A stretch of 6,263 nt of DNA, from assembly GCA_041655055.1 (NCBI GenBank), contig JBBAGE010000132.1, positions 1-6,263 on the forward strand, given 5' to 3'. This stretch comes from JBBAGE01 sp041655055 (GTDB lineage: Bacteria; Pseudomonadota; Alphaproteobacteria; Rhodobacterales; Rhodobacteraceae). The notes below the pieces were generated by a model. It made no database searches and was not told where the DNA came from. It saw only the letters and a list, made by a program, of their open reading frames with translations. Of the stretch, positions 1 to 5,363 are shown in pieces; positions within the stretch are counted from its first letter, which is position 1, and each line of letters opens with the position of its first letter. A program made the translations under genes and the position numbers.

Positions 1-97
1 TGCGCTATGTGAGGGCTACGCAGCGCCGGGCCTGCTCACCACCAAGGGGGTCAATATTGGACGCCGATAGGGGGTCAAACTTCAATGCCGATTGACA
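1..97. mobile_element. Terminal end of an IS21-type insertion sequence (partial)
   Basis: Two imperfect direct repeats with a 24-bp period are visible, at 46-68 and 70-92. Each opens with GGGGGTCAA and closes with CGCCGAT or TGCCGAT, and 18 of 23 positions match. They are followed by TGACA at 93-97. Short tandem repeats of this GGGGTCA...GCCGAT kind, ending in a terminal CA dinucleotide (TG...CA ends), are known for IS21-family elements. The element would extend leftwards out of the window, where its transposase genes istA and istB should lie; neither is visible here. The resemblance of 1-45 to sequence downstream of istB suggests this is the istB-proximal end, but that is memory-based inference. 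The junction is placed at 97/98, where the acyl-CoA synthetase frame is lost; 99 is an alternative because of the ACACA run. Confidence 0.6.
46..92. repeat. Two tandem 23-bp terminal repeats of the insertion sequence
   Basis: Copy one is 46-68 and copy two is 70-92, separated by one base. The first nine bases (GGGGGTCAA) are identical; the variable centre differs at four of seven positions; the last seven differ at one. In IS21-type elements such multiple end repeats are transposase binding sites. Two copies with no spacer-like unique sequence do not make a CRISPR array. Confidence 0.65.
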
Positions 98-653
98 CAT
101 TCAGCGATGCGATGTGAAAGGCATTTTGCGTCAGCTCGACACCCTTGGGGGTGCCCGTCGTGCCGCCGGTATAGTAAATGCCCAGCAAATCATCGGCCTC
201 GGCATCGAACATGGCCAGCGGATCGCTGGCGAGCAAACGCGCAAATTCCGTCGCCGCGGGCTGATCCGTCCCGGGTTCCAGCGCCACCATCCCATCGAGC
301 GGCGTAGTTAGCGCCCCCGCCCGTGCGGCGTTGCGCTGATCAAAGGCGAGAAAGCGGCTGCCGCTGCGGCGCAGGATATCGTCGATCTCGGGCCCGGCCA
401 GCCGGGTGTTAAGCGGCACGATGACAATGCCCGCCCAGATCGCGGCATAGGTGATTTCCATGTTCTCGGGCACATTGGCCGACAAAATCGCCAGCCGATC
501 CCCCGCGCGCAGACCCAGCGCCCGCAGGCCGCCGGCCAGACGGGCGACGCGATCTGCCTCTTGCGCCCAGGTGATATCCGCCCCGAGATGTCGGATCGCC
601 ACGTGGTTGGGATGCGTCTGCGCCGCGCGCGCGATGCTGATTGAAATTGTCAT
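75..653 (-). pseudogene. AMP-forming acyl-CoA synthetase, 3' part lost to an insertion
   Basis: This is the N-terminal part of an ANL-superfamily acyl-CoA synthetase, which makes acyl-CoA from a carboxylic acid, ATP and CoA in the cytoplasm. The start is ATG at 653, with GGAGGAG on the minus strand (658-664) just upstream; an upstream ATG at 734 lies in AT-rich control DNA and is rejected. The remnant shows the family's N-terminal layout (AGGLRALGLRAGDRLAIL near residues 40-57) and the phosphate-binding loop YYTGGTTGTPKG at about residues 160-171. Family proteins are about 500 residues long. Here homology stops near residue 185, the frame runs seven residues into the insertion sequence, and a TGA at 77-75 ends it at 192 residues. 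The adenylate-binding core, hinge and C-terminal catalytic lysine domain are missing, so the product should be inactive. It is divergent from the plus-strand operon and probably activated that pathway's acid. The substrate cannot be read from the remnant. Confidence 0.85.
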
Positions 654-681
654 GCGCTCTCCTCCAAAAGCTCTTTGACTA

Positions 682-710
682 CTTATCAATCGGTAAAATC
701 TATAAATCAA
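682..710 (-). promoter_or_regulatory. Candidate promoter of the acyl-CoA synthetase
   Basis: On the minus strand TTGATT (710-705) and GATAAG (687-682) are separated by 17 bp, each matching four of six bases of the sigma-70 consensus. The predicted transcript would start about 20 bases before the ATG at 653, which leaves room for the ribosome binding site. The two copies of the 21-bp-phased repeat each overlap one of these boxes. Alphaproteobacterial promoters are poorly predicted from consensus, so this stays a candidate. Confidence 0.35.
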
Positions 711-717
711 CCGGTAA
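685..717. repeat. Direct repeat phased by 21 bp, possible operator
   Basis: ATCAATCGGTAA at 685-696 and ATCAACCGGTAA at 706-717 differ at one of twelve bases and lie exactly 21 bp apart, two helical turns, so they face the same side of the DNA. They overlap the -10 and -35 boxes of the candidate minus-strand promoter. That geometry suits a dimer or pair of dimers that blocks polymerase. Which regulator binds is unknown. Confidence 0.45.
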
Positions 718-744
718 CCGTTTCGCATCTGCAACTGTTGTGTT

Positions 745-780
745 TATTTCCTGCATTAATCCTGCATTGCAAGGGAAATA
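745..780. repeat. 7-bp inverted repeat TATTTCC/GGAAATA
   Basis: TATTTCC (745-751) and GGAAATA (774-780) are perfect inverted copies 22 bp apart. Between and overlapping them CCTGCATT occurs twice with an 11-bp period (750-757, 761-768), one helical turn. Either could be a protein binding site, but short repeats arise by chance in AT-rich DNA. Confidence 0.3.
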
Positions 781-791
781 CACCATTTTTT

Positions 792-816
792 CGCAGGTAA
801 AATCTGCACACCTGCG
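792..816. repeat. Dyad CGCAGGT-N11-ACCTGCG, possible operator
   Basis: CGCAGGT (792-798) and ACCTGCG (810-816) are perfect inverted copies with an 11-bp spacer, 25 bp in all. The size and symmetry suit a dimeric repressor such as a TetR-family protein. It lies about midway between the two divergent genes. Confidence 0.4.
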
Positions 817-843
817 CCGGTTTTCGGGCGAGGATTGCCGCTT

Positions 844-873
844 TTGATCAGTGTTTGCGACTTTACTGATCAA
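844..873. promoter_or_regulatory. Dyad TTGATCAGT-N12-ACTGATCAA, possible operator
   Basis: TTGATCAGT (844-852) and ACTGATCAA (865-873) form a perfect 9-bp inverted repeat with a 12-bp spacer. Each arm itself contains the palindrome TGATCA. A second dyad, ACTTTA (860-865) with TAAAGT (882-887), overlaps its right arm. The site lies just upstream of the candidate plus-strand promoter. It is the longest perfect dyad in the control region and the best single operator candidate for the operon. Confidence 0.45.
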
Positions 874-888
874 GTAATCGATAAAGTC

Positions 889-916
889 TTGAACGAATCT
901 GATAGATGTATAGAAA
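889..916 (+). promoter_or_regulatory. Candidate promoter of the operon
   Basis: TTGAAC (889-894) and TAGAAA (911-916) are separated by 16 bp, each a partial match to the sigma-70 boxes. Transcription would begin near 923, some 30 bases before the TTG start at 953. The 844-873 dyad sits directly upstream. The match is weak, so other starts in the region are possible. Confidence 0.3.
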
Positions 917-952
917 ATAACCCCTAACCGATGATTCGCGAGGGAGGGGCGC

Positions 953-1318
953 TTGACCGAGGTGATTTTCAATGAGGATGGCCAGCCGGTGCTGCGCGGG
1001 GCGCGCGATCCGCAATCGGGGGAATATTACTTTCCCTTTCGGCCCCTGACGGCGGATGGCACGCTGCGCGCCTGCGAAGAAACGCTGCTGTCAACCGAAG
1101 GCATTCTTTACACCTGGACCCGGTTTGCTGGCCGCTTTTACGGCCAGATCGACCTGCCCGAAGCGGTGCGCATCCAGACCGAACTGGGCGATGGCCCGCA
1201 TGACATCGGCGCGACCTATCGCCTGACGGCTGATCGCACCGACGACAAGATTGACTGGAGGTTCGAGCGTGTCTGGCGATGTTTTCGTGATTTCGGGCGG
1301 TGCGGTGCCGGTGCATAA
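953..1318 (+). CDS. DUF35-type OB-fold protein, small partner of the thiolase-fold enzyme
   Basis: The 121-residue product fits the DUF35 family (zinc ribbon followed by an OB-fold). These proteins bind a thiolase-fold partner and help hold the CoA part of the substrate. The start is TTG at 953, chosen because GGGAGG (942-947) lies five bases upstream and no better start preserves the N-terminus. The usual CxxC...CxxC ribbon is not present: the region reads RGARDPQSGEYYFPFRP (residues 15-31) and keeps only the FPFR core, with a single nearby cysteine at residue 41. The following LSTEGILYTWTRF (about residues 46-58) matches the OB-fold entry of the family, and homology-like sequence continues to WRFERV (102-107). 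The last ~15 residues are read from DNA that also encodes the next gene, with a 50-nt overlap, and may be non-conserved tail. The overlap and order argue for co-translation with the thiolase-fold protein. Confidence 0.75.
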   Translation: MTEVIFNEDGQPVLRGARDPQSGEYYFPFRPLTADGTLRACEETLLSTEGILYTWTRFAGRFYGQIDLPEAVRIQTELGDGPHDIGATYRLTADRTDDKIDWRFERVWRCFRDFGRCGAGA

Positions 1319-2402
1319 CAAATATCCGCTGGGTTCGGGGCGAGTGGTGGCCCGCGACGCCGGCCTTGCGGCATTGCGTGATGCGGGCGTGAACTATGCG
1401 GATATGGATGCGCTTTATTGTGGCGTGGCGATGCCCACATCGCCGGCTGCGGTGCTGGTGGGCAAGGAATTCGGGCTGACCGGCATTCCGGTCGTGCAGG
1501 TGAGCAATGCCTCTGCCTCGGGGTTGGCGGCGATTCATGCTGCGGTGGATGCCATGCAGGCGGGCCGCGCGGATCTGGTGCTGGTGATCGGCTATGACGT
1601 GCCGACCAATCTGGATAATCCGATTGCCGCACAGGGCTATCTGCCGCCGCCGGCGCTGTTTGGCATGTGGGCGCAGCGGCGGATGTATGATCATGGCACC
1701 ACGCCAGAAACGCTGGCCCGGATCGCGGCCAAGAACATCAACTATGCCCGCGATATTCCCTTTGCCTCGCGCCGCCCCGACCAACCGGTGAGCGCCGAGG
1801 ATGTGCTGGCCAGCCGCCCGGTGGCCGATCCGCTGACCGCGTTGATGTGCACGCAATGGGTTTACGGTGCCGCTGCCATTGTGCTGGCCACCCGGCGCGG
1901 GCTGGACCGGCTGCCCCAGGCGCCCGCCATCGTGGCCCGGATCGAGGCGACCGAGTTTCAGTCCGAAGTCATCGGGCCGCATCATATCATCGAAGGCGCC
2001 ATCGTCGGCCCCGCCGATATTTCGCGCACCGCGACCGAGGCCGCTTTGCGCCGCGCCGGGCGCGGCCGCGATGAAATCGACTGCGTGCAGATCCACGATG
2101 CTTTCGCGATCGAAGAGCTGGTCTATTACGAAACGCTGGGTTTCGCGCCCGAAGGCGGGGCCGATGCGCTGGTGGCGCAAGGGGCCTTTGGCCCCGGCTC
2201 GCGCGCGCGATTTGGTCTGCCGGAATTTTCGACCGATGGGGGGTTGATCGGTCGGGGGCATCCGGGCGGGCCCACCGGGGTGTTTCAGGCGATCGAGACC
2301 TTGCGCCGGTTCCGCACCACCGATGATCAGGTCGGCCTGTGCCACATGCTGGGGGCCGGATCGACCTGTCTTGCGCAGGTTTATGGCCGCGTCGCGTTGT
2401 AA
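1269..2402 (+). CDS. Thiolase-fold (SCP2-thiolase-like) enzyme lacking the catalytic cysteines; possible retro-aldolase
   Basis: The 377-residue product has the length and layout of SCP2-type thiolases. The start is GTG at 1269 with GGAGG (1257-1261) seven bases upstream; it gives the expected N-terminus (MSGDVFVISGGAVPV). A TTG at 1251 is also open but overlaps that ribosome site. Visible landmarks are the nucleophile region VSNASASGLAAI (about residues 78-89), the HDAF motif with His276, the GRGHPGGPTG motif with His331, and a C-terminal CHMLGAGSTC segment starting at Cys358. Family enzymes normally read N-A-C-A-S/T-G and HDCF. Here the nucleophile is Ser82 (codon TCT, one base from a Cys codon) and the HDCF cysteine is Ala278, while both histidines are kept. 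True Claisen thiolysis is therefore doubtful. Ltp2-type steroid side-chain aldolases use this fold with a DUF35 partner, so C-C cleavage of a beta-hydroxyacyl-CoA is the preferred inference. The actual substrate is unknown. Annotation pipelines would probably call it acetyl-CoA acetyltransferase. Confidence 0.8.
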   Translation: MSGDVFVISGGAVPVHNKYPLGSGRVVARDAGLAALRDAGVNYADMDALYCGVAMPTSPAAVLVGKEFGLTGIPVVQVSNASASGLAAIHAAVDAMQAGRADLVLVIGYDVPTNLDNPIAAQGYLPPPALFGMWAQRRMYDHGTTPETLARIAAKNINYARDIPFASRRPDQPVSAEDVLASRPVADPLTALMCTQWVYGAAAIVLATRRGLDRLPQAPAIVARIEATEFQSEVIGPHHIIEGAIVGPADISRTATEAALRRAGRGRDEIDCVQIHDAFAIEELVYYETLGFAPEGGADALVAQGAFGPGSRARFGLPEFSTDGGLIGRGHPGGPTGVFQAIETLRRFRTTDDQVGLCHMLGAGSTCLAQVYGRVAL

Positions 2403-2412
2403 TTGTTTTGCT

Positions 2413-2430
2413 GCCGCGCGACGGCGCGGC
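2413..2430 (+). other. GC-rich hairpin between the thiolase-like gene and dctP
   Basis: GCCGCGC (2413-2419) and GCGCGGC (2424-2430) form a perfect 7-bp stem with a GACG loop, ten bases after the stop codon. No run of U follows, so it does not look like an intrinsic terminator. It could protect the 3' end of the upstream message or pause polymerase before dctP. Confidence 0.4.
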
Positions 2431-2475
2431 GCTTATCCGGCGGCCACCGCGCTGCCATCCTAGGGAGGACACCGA

Positions 2476-3495
2476 ATGACGAAACTGTTCCGACATGCTG
2501 CCGGTCTTTGTTTGGCCGGGCTGATGGCCGCGGGCGCAAGCCAGGCCGCCGCCGATACGATCAACCTGCGCATCAGTTCGTATGCGCCGGCGGGTAATTT
2601 CATCAATGATGAAATTATTTCGGGCTGGATGGACCGCGTGGTGGCGGATTCCGAAGGCACGATCACCTATCAGCTATTCCCCGGGGGCACGTCGGGCCGC
2701 AATCCGGCTGAACAACTGCGGCTGGTGCAAGATGGGATTGCCGATATCGCCTTTGTCATTCCCGGCTTTACGCCCGGGGCCTATGACGGCTACGGGGTGA
2801 TCGAATTGCCGGGGCTGGCTGAAAGTGCCGTTGAGGCTTCGATGATCTTGGGCGAAGCCTATGCGGATGGCTTGCTCGACACCCCCGATCGCACCCGTGT
2901 GCTGGGGGTCTGGAGCTCGGACATGAACCGCATCCATCTGCGCGCCCCGATCGCGAGTCTGGCCGATATGTCTGGCCATACCTTCCGCGCCAACGGGGTG
3001 CCTGCGTCGATGGCTGTGCGCAGTCTGGGTGGCGCGCCGGTGACGGGTCTGACCTCGACCGAGGTGGCCGAAGGGCTTTCGCGTGGCACGATCGACGGTG
3101 CAGTCATGGGCTCTGCTTCCTTGACAGCGTTTCGCGGCGGCGAGATCACGACGATGCATATCCGCGCGCCCATGGGCAGTTCGGCCCTGATGCTGCCTAT
3201 AAACCTCGGGACGTGGAACAAACTTCCCGATGTTGCCAAAGCGGCCTTTGAAAAGCACGGCGGGGTCGGTTTTTCCCAATTCGCGGGCGAAATCATGATC
3301 AAGCATGATGATGCCGCCTTCAATGAACTGGTCGAGATGTCCGGGCACTCTGAATTCCCGTTCGAGGGTGCGGTCGCCGAAGAGGCTCTGGCAAAGCTGG
3401 CAACCGTCGGCATCGAATGGGTCGCCGCCAATCCCAACCGCCAGGCGATTTACGATCACGCTGTGGCAACGGTGGAGCGGCTTCGTGGTCAGTGA
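2476..3495 (+). CDS. dctP: TRAP transporter periplasmic substrate-binding protein, DctP family
   Basis: The 339-residue product is an extracytoplasmic solute receptor of a tripartite ATP-independent periplasmic transporter. It catches a carboxylate in the periplasm and passes it to the membrane subunits encoded next. The ATG at 2476 has AGGGAGG (2462-2468) seven bases upstream. A Sec signal peptide is plain: basic MTKLFRH, hydrophobic residues 8-20, and an Ala-rich cleavage area ASQAAA before Asp27. The mature protein starts TINLRISSYAP, typical of the family. The segment GHTFRANGVPASMAVRSLGGAPV (from about residue 167) holds Arg171 at the place of the conserved arginine that pairs with the substrate carboxylate. 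TSTEVAEGLSRGTIDGAVMG follows, as in other DctP proteins. The ligand cannot be read from sequence; neighbours suggest an acid degraded through a CoA thioester. Its 3' end overlaps dctQ by 11 nt. Confidence 0.9.
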   Translation: MTKLFRHAAGLCLAGLMAAGASQAAADTINLRISSYAPAGNFINDEIISGWMDRVVADSEGTITYQLFPGGTSGRNPAEQLRLVQDGIADIAFVIPGFTPGAYDGYGVIELPGLAESAVEASMILGEAYADGLLDTPDRTRVLGVWSSDMNRIHLRAPIASLADMSGHTFRANGVPASMAVRSLGGAPVTGLTSTEVAEGLSRGTIDGAVMGSASLTAFRGGEITTMHIRAPMGSSALMLPINLGTWNKLPDVAKAAFEKHGGVGFSQFAGEIMIKHDDAAFNELVEMSGHSEFPFEGAVAEEALAKLATVGIEWVAANPNRQAIYDHAVATVERLRGQ

Positions 3496-4015
3496 CACCT
3501 ACCAACCACCGGAACCCAATGGGTTCCGGTCGGCCTATGTCGCCATCGGCCAGAAGCTGGCCGATGGCGTTTCCATGGCGGCCATGACCTTGCTGTGCGT
3601 TTATGTGGTTCTGGTCACGTTCAACGTAATGATGCGCTATCTGTTCAAAGCGCCCATGGGCTGGATCAGCGATATGGGCTTTGTGTTCATGCCGATGGCG
3701 ATGGCGCCCTGTCTGGGCGTTGCTGCGGCGCGGGGGATGCTGGTTTCGCTGACCTTTCTGGAAAAACTGCTGCCTGCGCGTGGCCGGGTCATGCTGACCG
3801 TGGCCACCCGGATCGTTTCGGCAACCGTGCTGGCGGTGATCGGCTGGAAAATGGTGGGCTATGGGCTGAGTGCGCTGGCCGAGGGGCGTTCGACCATCCA
3901 GACCGGTATTCCGCTGGGGCCGGTCTGGCTGTTTGCGGCGGCTGGCTTTGTGCTGGCGGTGCCGCTTGTGTTTGCGCGGCCCGTAACCGCAACGCCGGGG
4001 GCGCATCATGGTTGA
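3485..4015 (+). CDS. dctQ: TRAP transporter small membrane subunit, DctQ family
   Basis: The 176-residue product has the size and topology of DctQ: four hydrophobic segments at about residues 31-53, 61-88, 101-124 and 145-164. It anchors the small subunit to DctM in the inner membrane. The start is taken as GTG at 3485, with GGTGGAG (3471-3477) upstream; this overlaps the end of dctP by 11 nt. The same frame is open much further upstream inside dctP, but that part reads as out-of-frame binding-protein sequence. The motif NVMMRYLFKAPMGW (about residues 47-60), including the Asn...Arg-Tyr pair after the first segment, is typical of the family. Codons 9-29 are built from two perfect inverted repeats (see separate entries), so the conserved protein begins only after them. 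It overlaps dctM by 8 nt, suggesting translational coupling. Confidence 0.88.
   Translation: MVSDTYQPPEPNGFRSAYVAIGQKLADGVSMAAMTLLCVYVVLVTFNVMMRYLFKAPMGWISDMGFVFMPMAMAPCLGVAAARGMLVSLTFLEKLLPARGRVMLTVATRIVSATVLAVIGWKMVGYGLSALAEGRSTIQTGIPLGPVWLFAAAGFVLAVPLVFARPVTATPGAHHG
3508..3530 (+). other. Perfect hairpin 1 at the dctP/dctQ junction (10-bp stem)
   Basis: ACCGGAACCC (3508-3517) and GGGTTCCGGT (3521-3530) are exact reverse complements around the loop AAT. The hairpin begins 12 bases after the dctP stop codon and lies in the early codons of dctQ. A stem here can stop 3'-to-5' decay and so stabilise the dctP part of the message. There is no U-run, so it is not an intrinsic terminator. Confidence 0.75.
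3541..3569 (+). other. Perfect hairpin 2 in early dctQ (13-bp stem)
   Basis: CGCCATCGGCCAG (3541-3553) and CTGGCCGATGGCG (3557-3569) are exact reverse complements around the loop AAG. It follows hairpin 1 after a 10-nt gap and encodes AIGQKLADGV of DctQ. The sequence CATGG/CCATG (3574-3586) right after it can form a weaker third stem. Two long perfect stems in a row inside coding DNA are unlikely by chance. Confidence 0.8.
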
Positions 4016-5315
4016 AACCCCTATCCTCTGGCTTGCCGGGGCCTTTGTGGCGATGCTGGCGCTGATCTTTGCGCAGGTGCCCATCGGTATTGCCATGGCA
4101 ATTGTCGGTGTGATCGGCACGGCGATGATCATCGGGATCGAACCCGCGCTCAGCCTGTTGGCGGTTGAACCCGCCAATGCGATCAACAGCGCCGATCTGG
4201 CGACCATTCCGCTGTTCCTGCTGATGGGTAACCTTGCCACCGCATCCGGGATTTCGGGCGATATCTTTCGCGCGGCGCAAAGCTATCTGGGCCATAGGCG
4301 CGGTGGCATGGCAATGGCGACCATCGCGGGCAGCGCGGGTTACGGTGCGATTTGCGGATCGTCCTCGGCCACCACGGCGGCCATGGGGCGGATCGCCCTG
4401 CCGGAAATGGAACAGCGCAACTATTCCCCGGGCCTTGCTGCGGCCACGATTGCCACCGGGGGTGGCCTGGGCATCCTGATCCCGCCGTCGATCATCATGG
4501 TGCTTTATGCCGTGCTGACCGAACAATTCGTGCTGGATCTGTTCGCTGCGGCCATTGTGCCGGGGCTGCTGGCGGTCGTGCTTTACATGGCCACGGTCAA
4601 CATCGTCGTGCGGCTGAACCCAGGCTCTGGCCCGGCGACCGATCGTGCGCCCTGGTCCGAGCGACTGCGCCTGACGCTGCGCGCCTGGCGGGCGGTGCTG
4701 ACGATCCTGCTGGTGATCGTGGGCATTTATTCCGGCGTCTTTACCGTGTTGGAGGCGGCCGTGGTGGGCGTGTTCATCACCGGTGCGCTTTATCTGTTTT
4801 CCGCCGGGCGAAGCTGGCGCGGGCTGAAAGACATCTTCATCGATACCGCATCGCTGACAGGGATGGTGATCATCATGGTGATCGGCGCCGCTACCATGGG
4901 CTATCTGCTGACGCTGACCAATGCGCCGGCCGATATCGTCGCTGCGGTGCGGGGCATGGGCCTGTCGCCGACGCTGGTGATCGTGTTGTTGATGGCGATG
5001 TATGTCATGTTGGGGATGATCTTTGATTCGATCGCGGCCATGGTGCTGACCATTCCGTTTGTGTTCCCGCTGGTTGTCAGCCTGGGCTTTGATCCGGTCT
5101 GGTGGGGCATCATGAACGTGATGATCGTGGAAATCGCCCTGATGACGCCGCCGGTGGGGATGAATGTGTTCATCATGCATGCCGTGGCGCCGCATATTGC
5201 AATGGGTGCGATTTTTCGCAATATCATGCCCTTTGTGGTGGCGAATGTGGTATGGTTGGCGATCATGCTGGCATTTCCGGATTTGGCGCTGTGGCTGCCT
5301 TCGGTGCTGCGCTGA
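4008..5315 (+). CDS. dctM: TRAP transporter large membrane subunit, DctM family
   Basis: The 435-residue product has the usual DctM length and is hydrophobic over nearly its whole length, consistent with a dozen or so membrane segments. It forms the sodium-coupled elevator-type translocation subunit that works with DctP and DctQ. Family signatures are present: FLLMGNLATASGIS (about residues 70-83), GSAGYGAICGSSSATTAAMGRIALPEM (108-134), GGGLGILIPPSIIMVLYA (151-168) and the C-terminal MTPPVGMNVF (379-388). The two Gly/Ser/Pro-rich hairpin regions in the middle and C-terminal parts match the ion- and substrate-binding sites known for the family. The ATG at 4008 overlaps the dctQ stop in ATGGTTGA, an arrangement typical of coupled translation; its own ribosome site is only a G-rich run. 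No truncation or frameshift is seen. Confidence 0.92.
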   Translation: MVETPILWLAGAFVAMLALIFAQVPIGIAMAIVGVIGTAMIIGIEPALSLLAVEPANAINSADLATIPLFLLMGNLATASGISGDIFRAAQSYLGHRRGGMAMATIAGSAGYGAICGSSSATTAAMGRIALPEMEQRNYSPGLAAATIATGGGLGILIPPSIIMVLYAVLTEQFVLDLFAAAIVPGLLAVVLYMATVNIVVRLNPGSGPATDRAPWSERLRLTLRAWRAVLTILLVIVGIYSGVFTVLEAAVVGVFITGALYLFSAGRSWRGLKDIFIDTASLTGMVIIMVIGAATMGYLLTLTNAPADIVAAVRGMGLSPTLVIVLLMAMYVMLGMIFDSIAAMVLTIPFVFPLVVSLGFDPVWWGIMNVMIVEIALMTPPVGMNVFIMHAVAPHIAMGAIFRNIMPFVVANVVWLAIMLAFPDLALWLPSVLR

Positions 5316-5363
5316 TGCCTGTCGCAGACCACGTGACCATGACGGCAAACAGGAGTCCGCAGA

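Larger units (their letters stand above)
654..952. promoter_or_regulatory. Divergent control region between the ligase and the operon
   Basis: This 299-bp stretch has no convincing gene and is clearly more AT-rich than its surroundings. It separates two genes read in opposite directions, so it should hold both promoters. It contains a 21-bp-phased direct repeat (685-717), perfect inverted repeats at 745-780, 792-816 and 844-873, an overlapping dyad at 860-887, and an 11-bp-phased repeat of CCTGCATT at 750-757 and 761-768. The TetR-family protein encoded at the end of the operon is a natural candidate to bind here, but nothing in the sequence ties it to one site. Confidence 0.6.

Noticed and set aside
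46..92. CRISPR-like repeat pair
   Set aside because: There are only two imperfect units with one base between them and no spacers; the IS end explanation fits better.
654..734. 27-residue N-terminal extension of the acyl-CoA synthetase from ATG at 734
   Set aside because: The stretch is AT-rich control DNA with promoter-like boxes, and GGAGGAG stands right before the ATG at 653.
700..972. Possible 90-codon minus-strand gene in the intergenic region
   Set aside because: It spans all the dyads and both candidate promoters, has no good ribosome site, and its translation resembles no protein family.
969..2345. Long open frame of 458 codons on the minus strand
   Set aside because: It lies antisense to the DUF35 and thiolase-fold genes. 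Its translation is rich in Arg, His, Gln and Gly without domain motifs, as expected for the opposite strand of GC-rich coding DNA.
2413..2430. Intrinsic terminator after the thiolase-like gene
   Set aside because: The GC stem is good but no T-run follows on either strand, so it is listed only as a hairpin.
3305..3484. N-terminal extension of dctQ inside dctP
   Set aside because: The frame is open but it shadows the dctP coding sequence, and the extension has no similarity to DctQ. GTG at 3485 has a ribosome site and gives the usual length.
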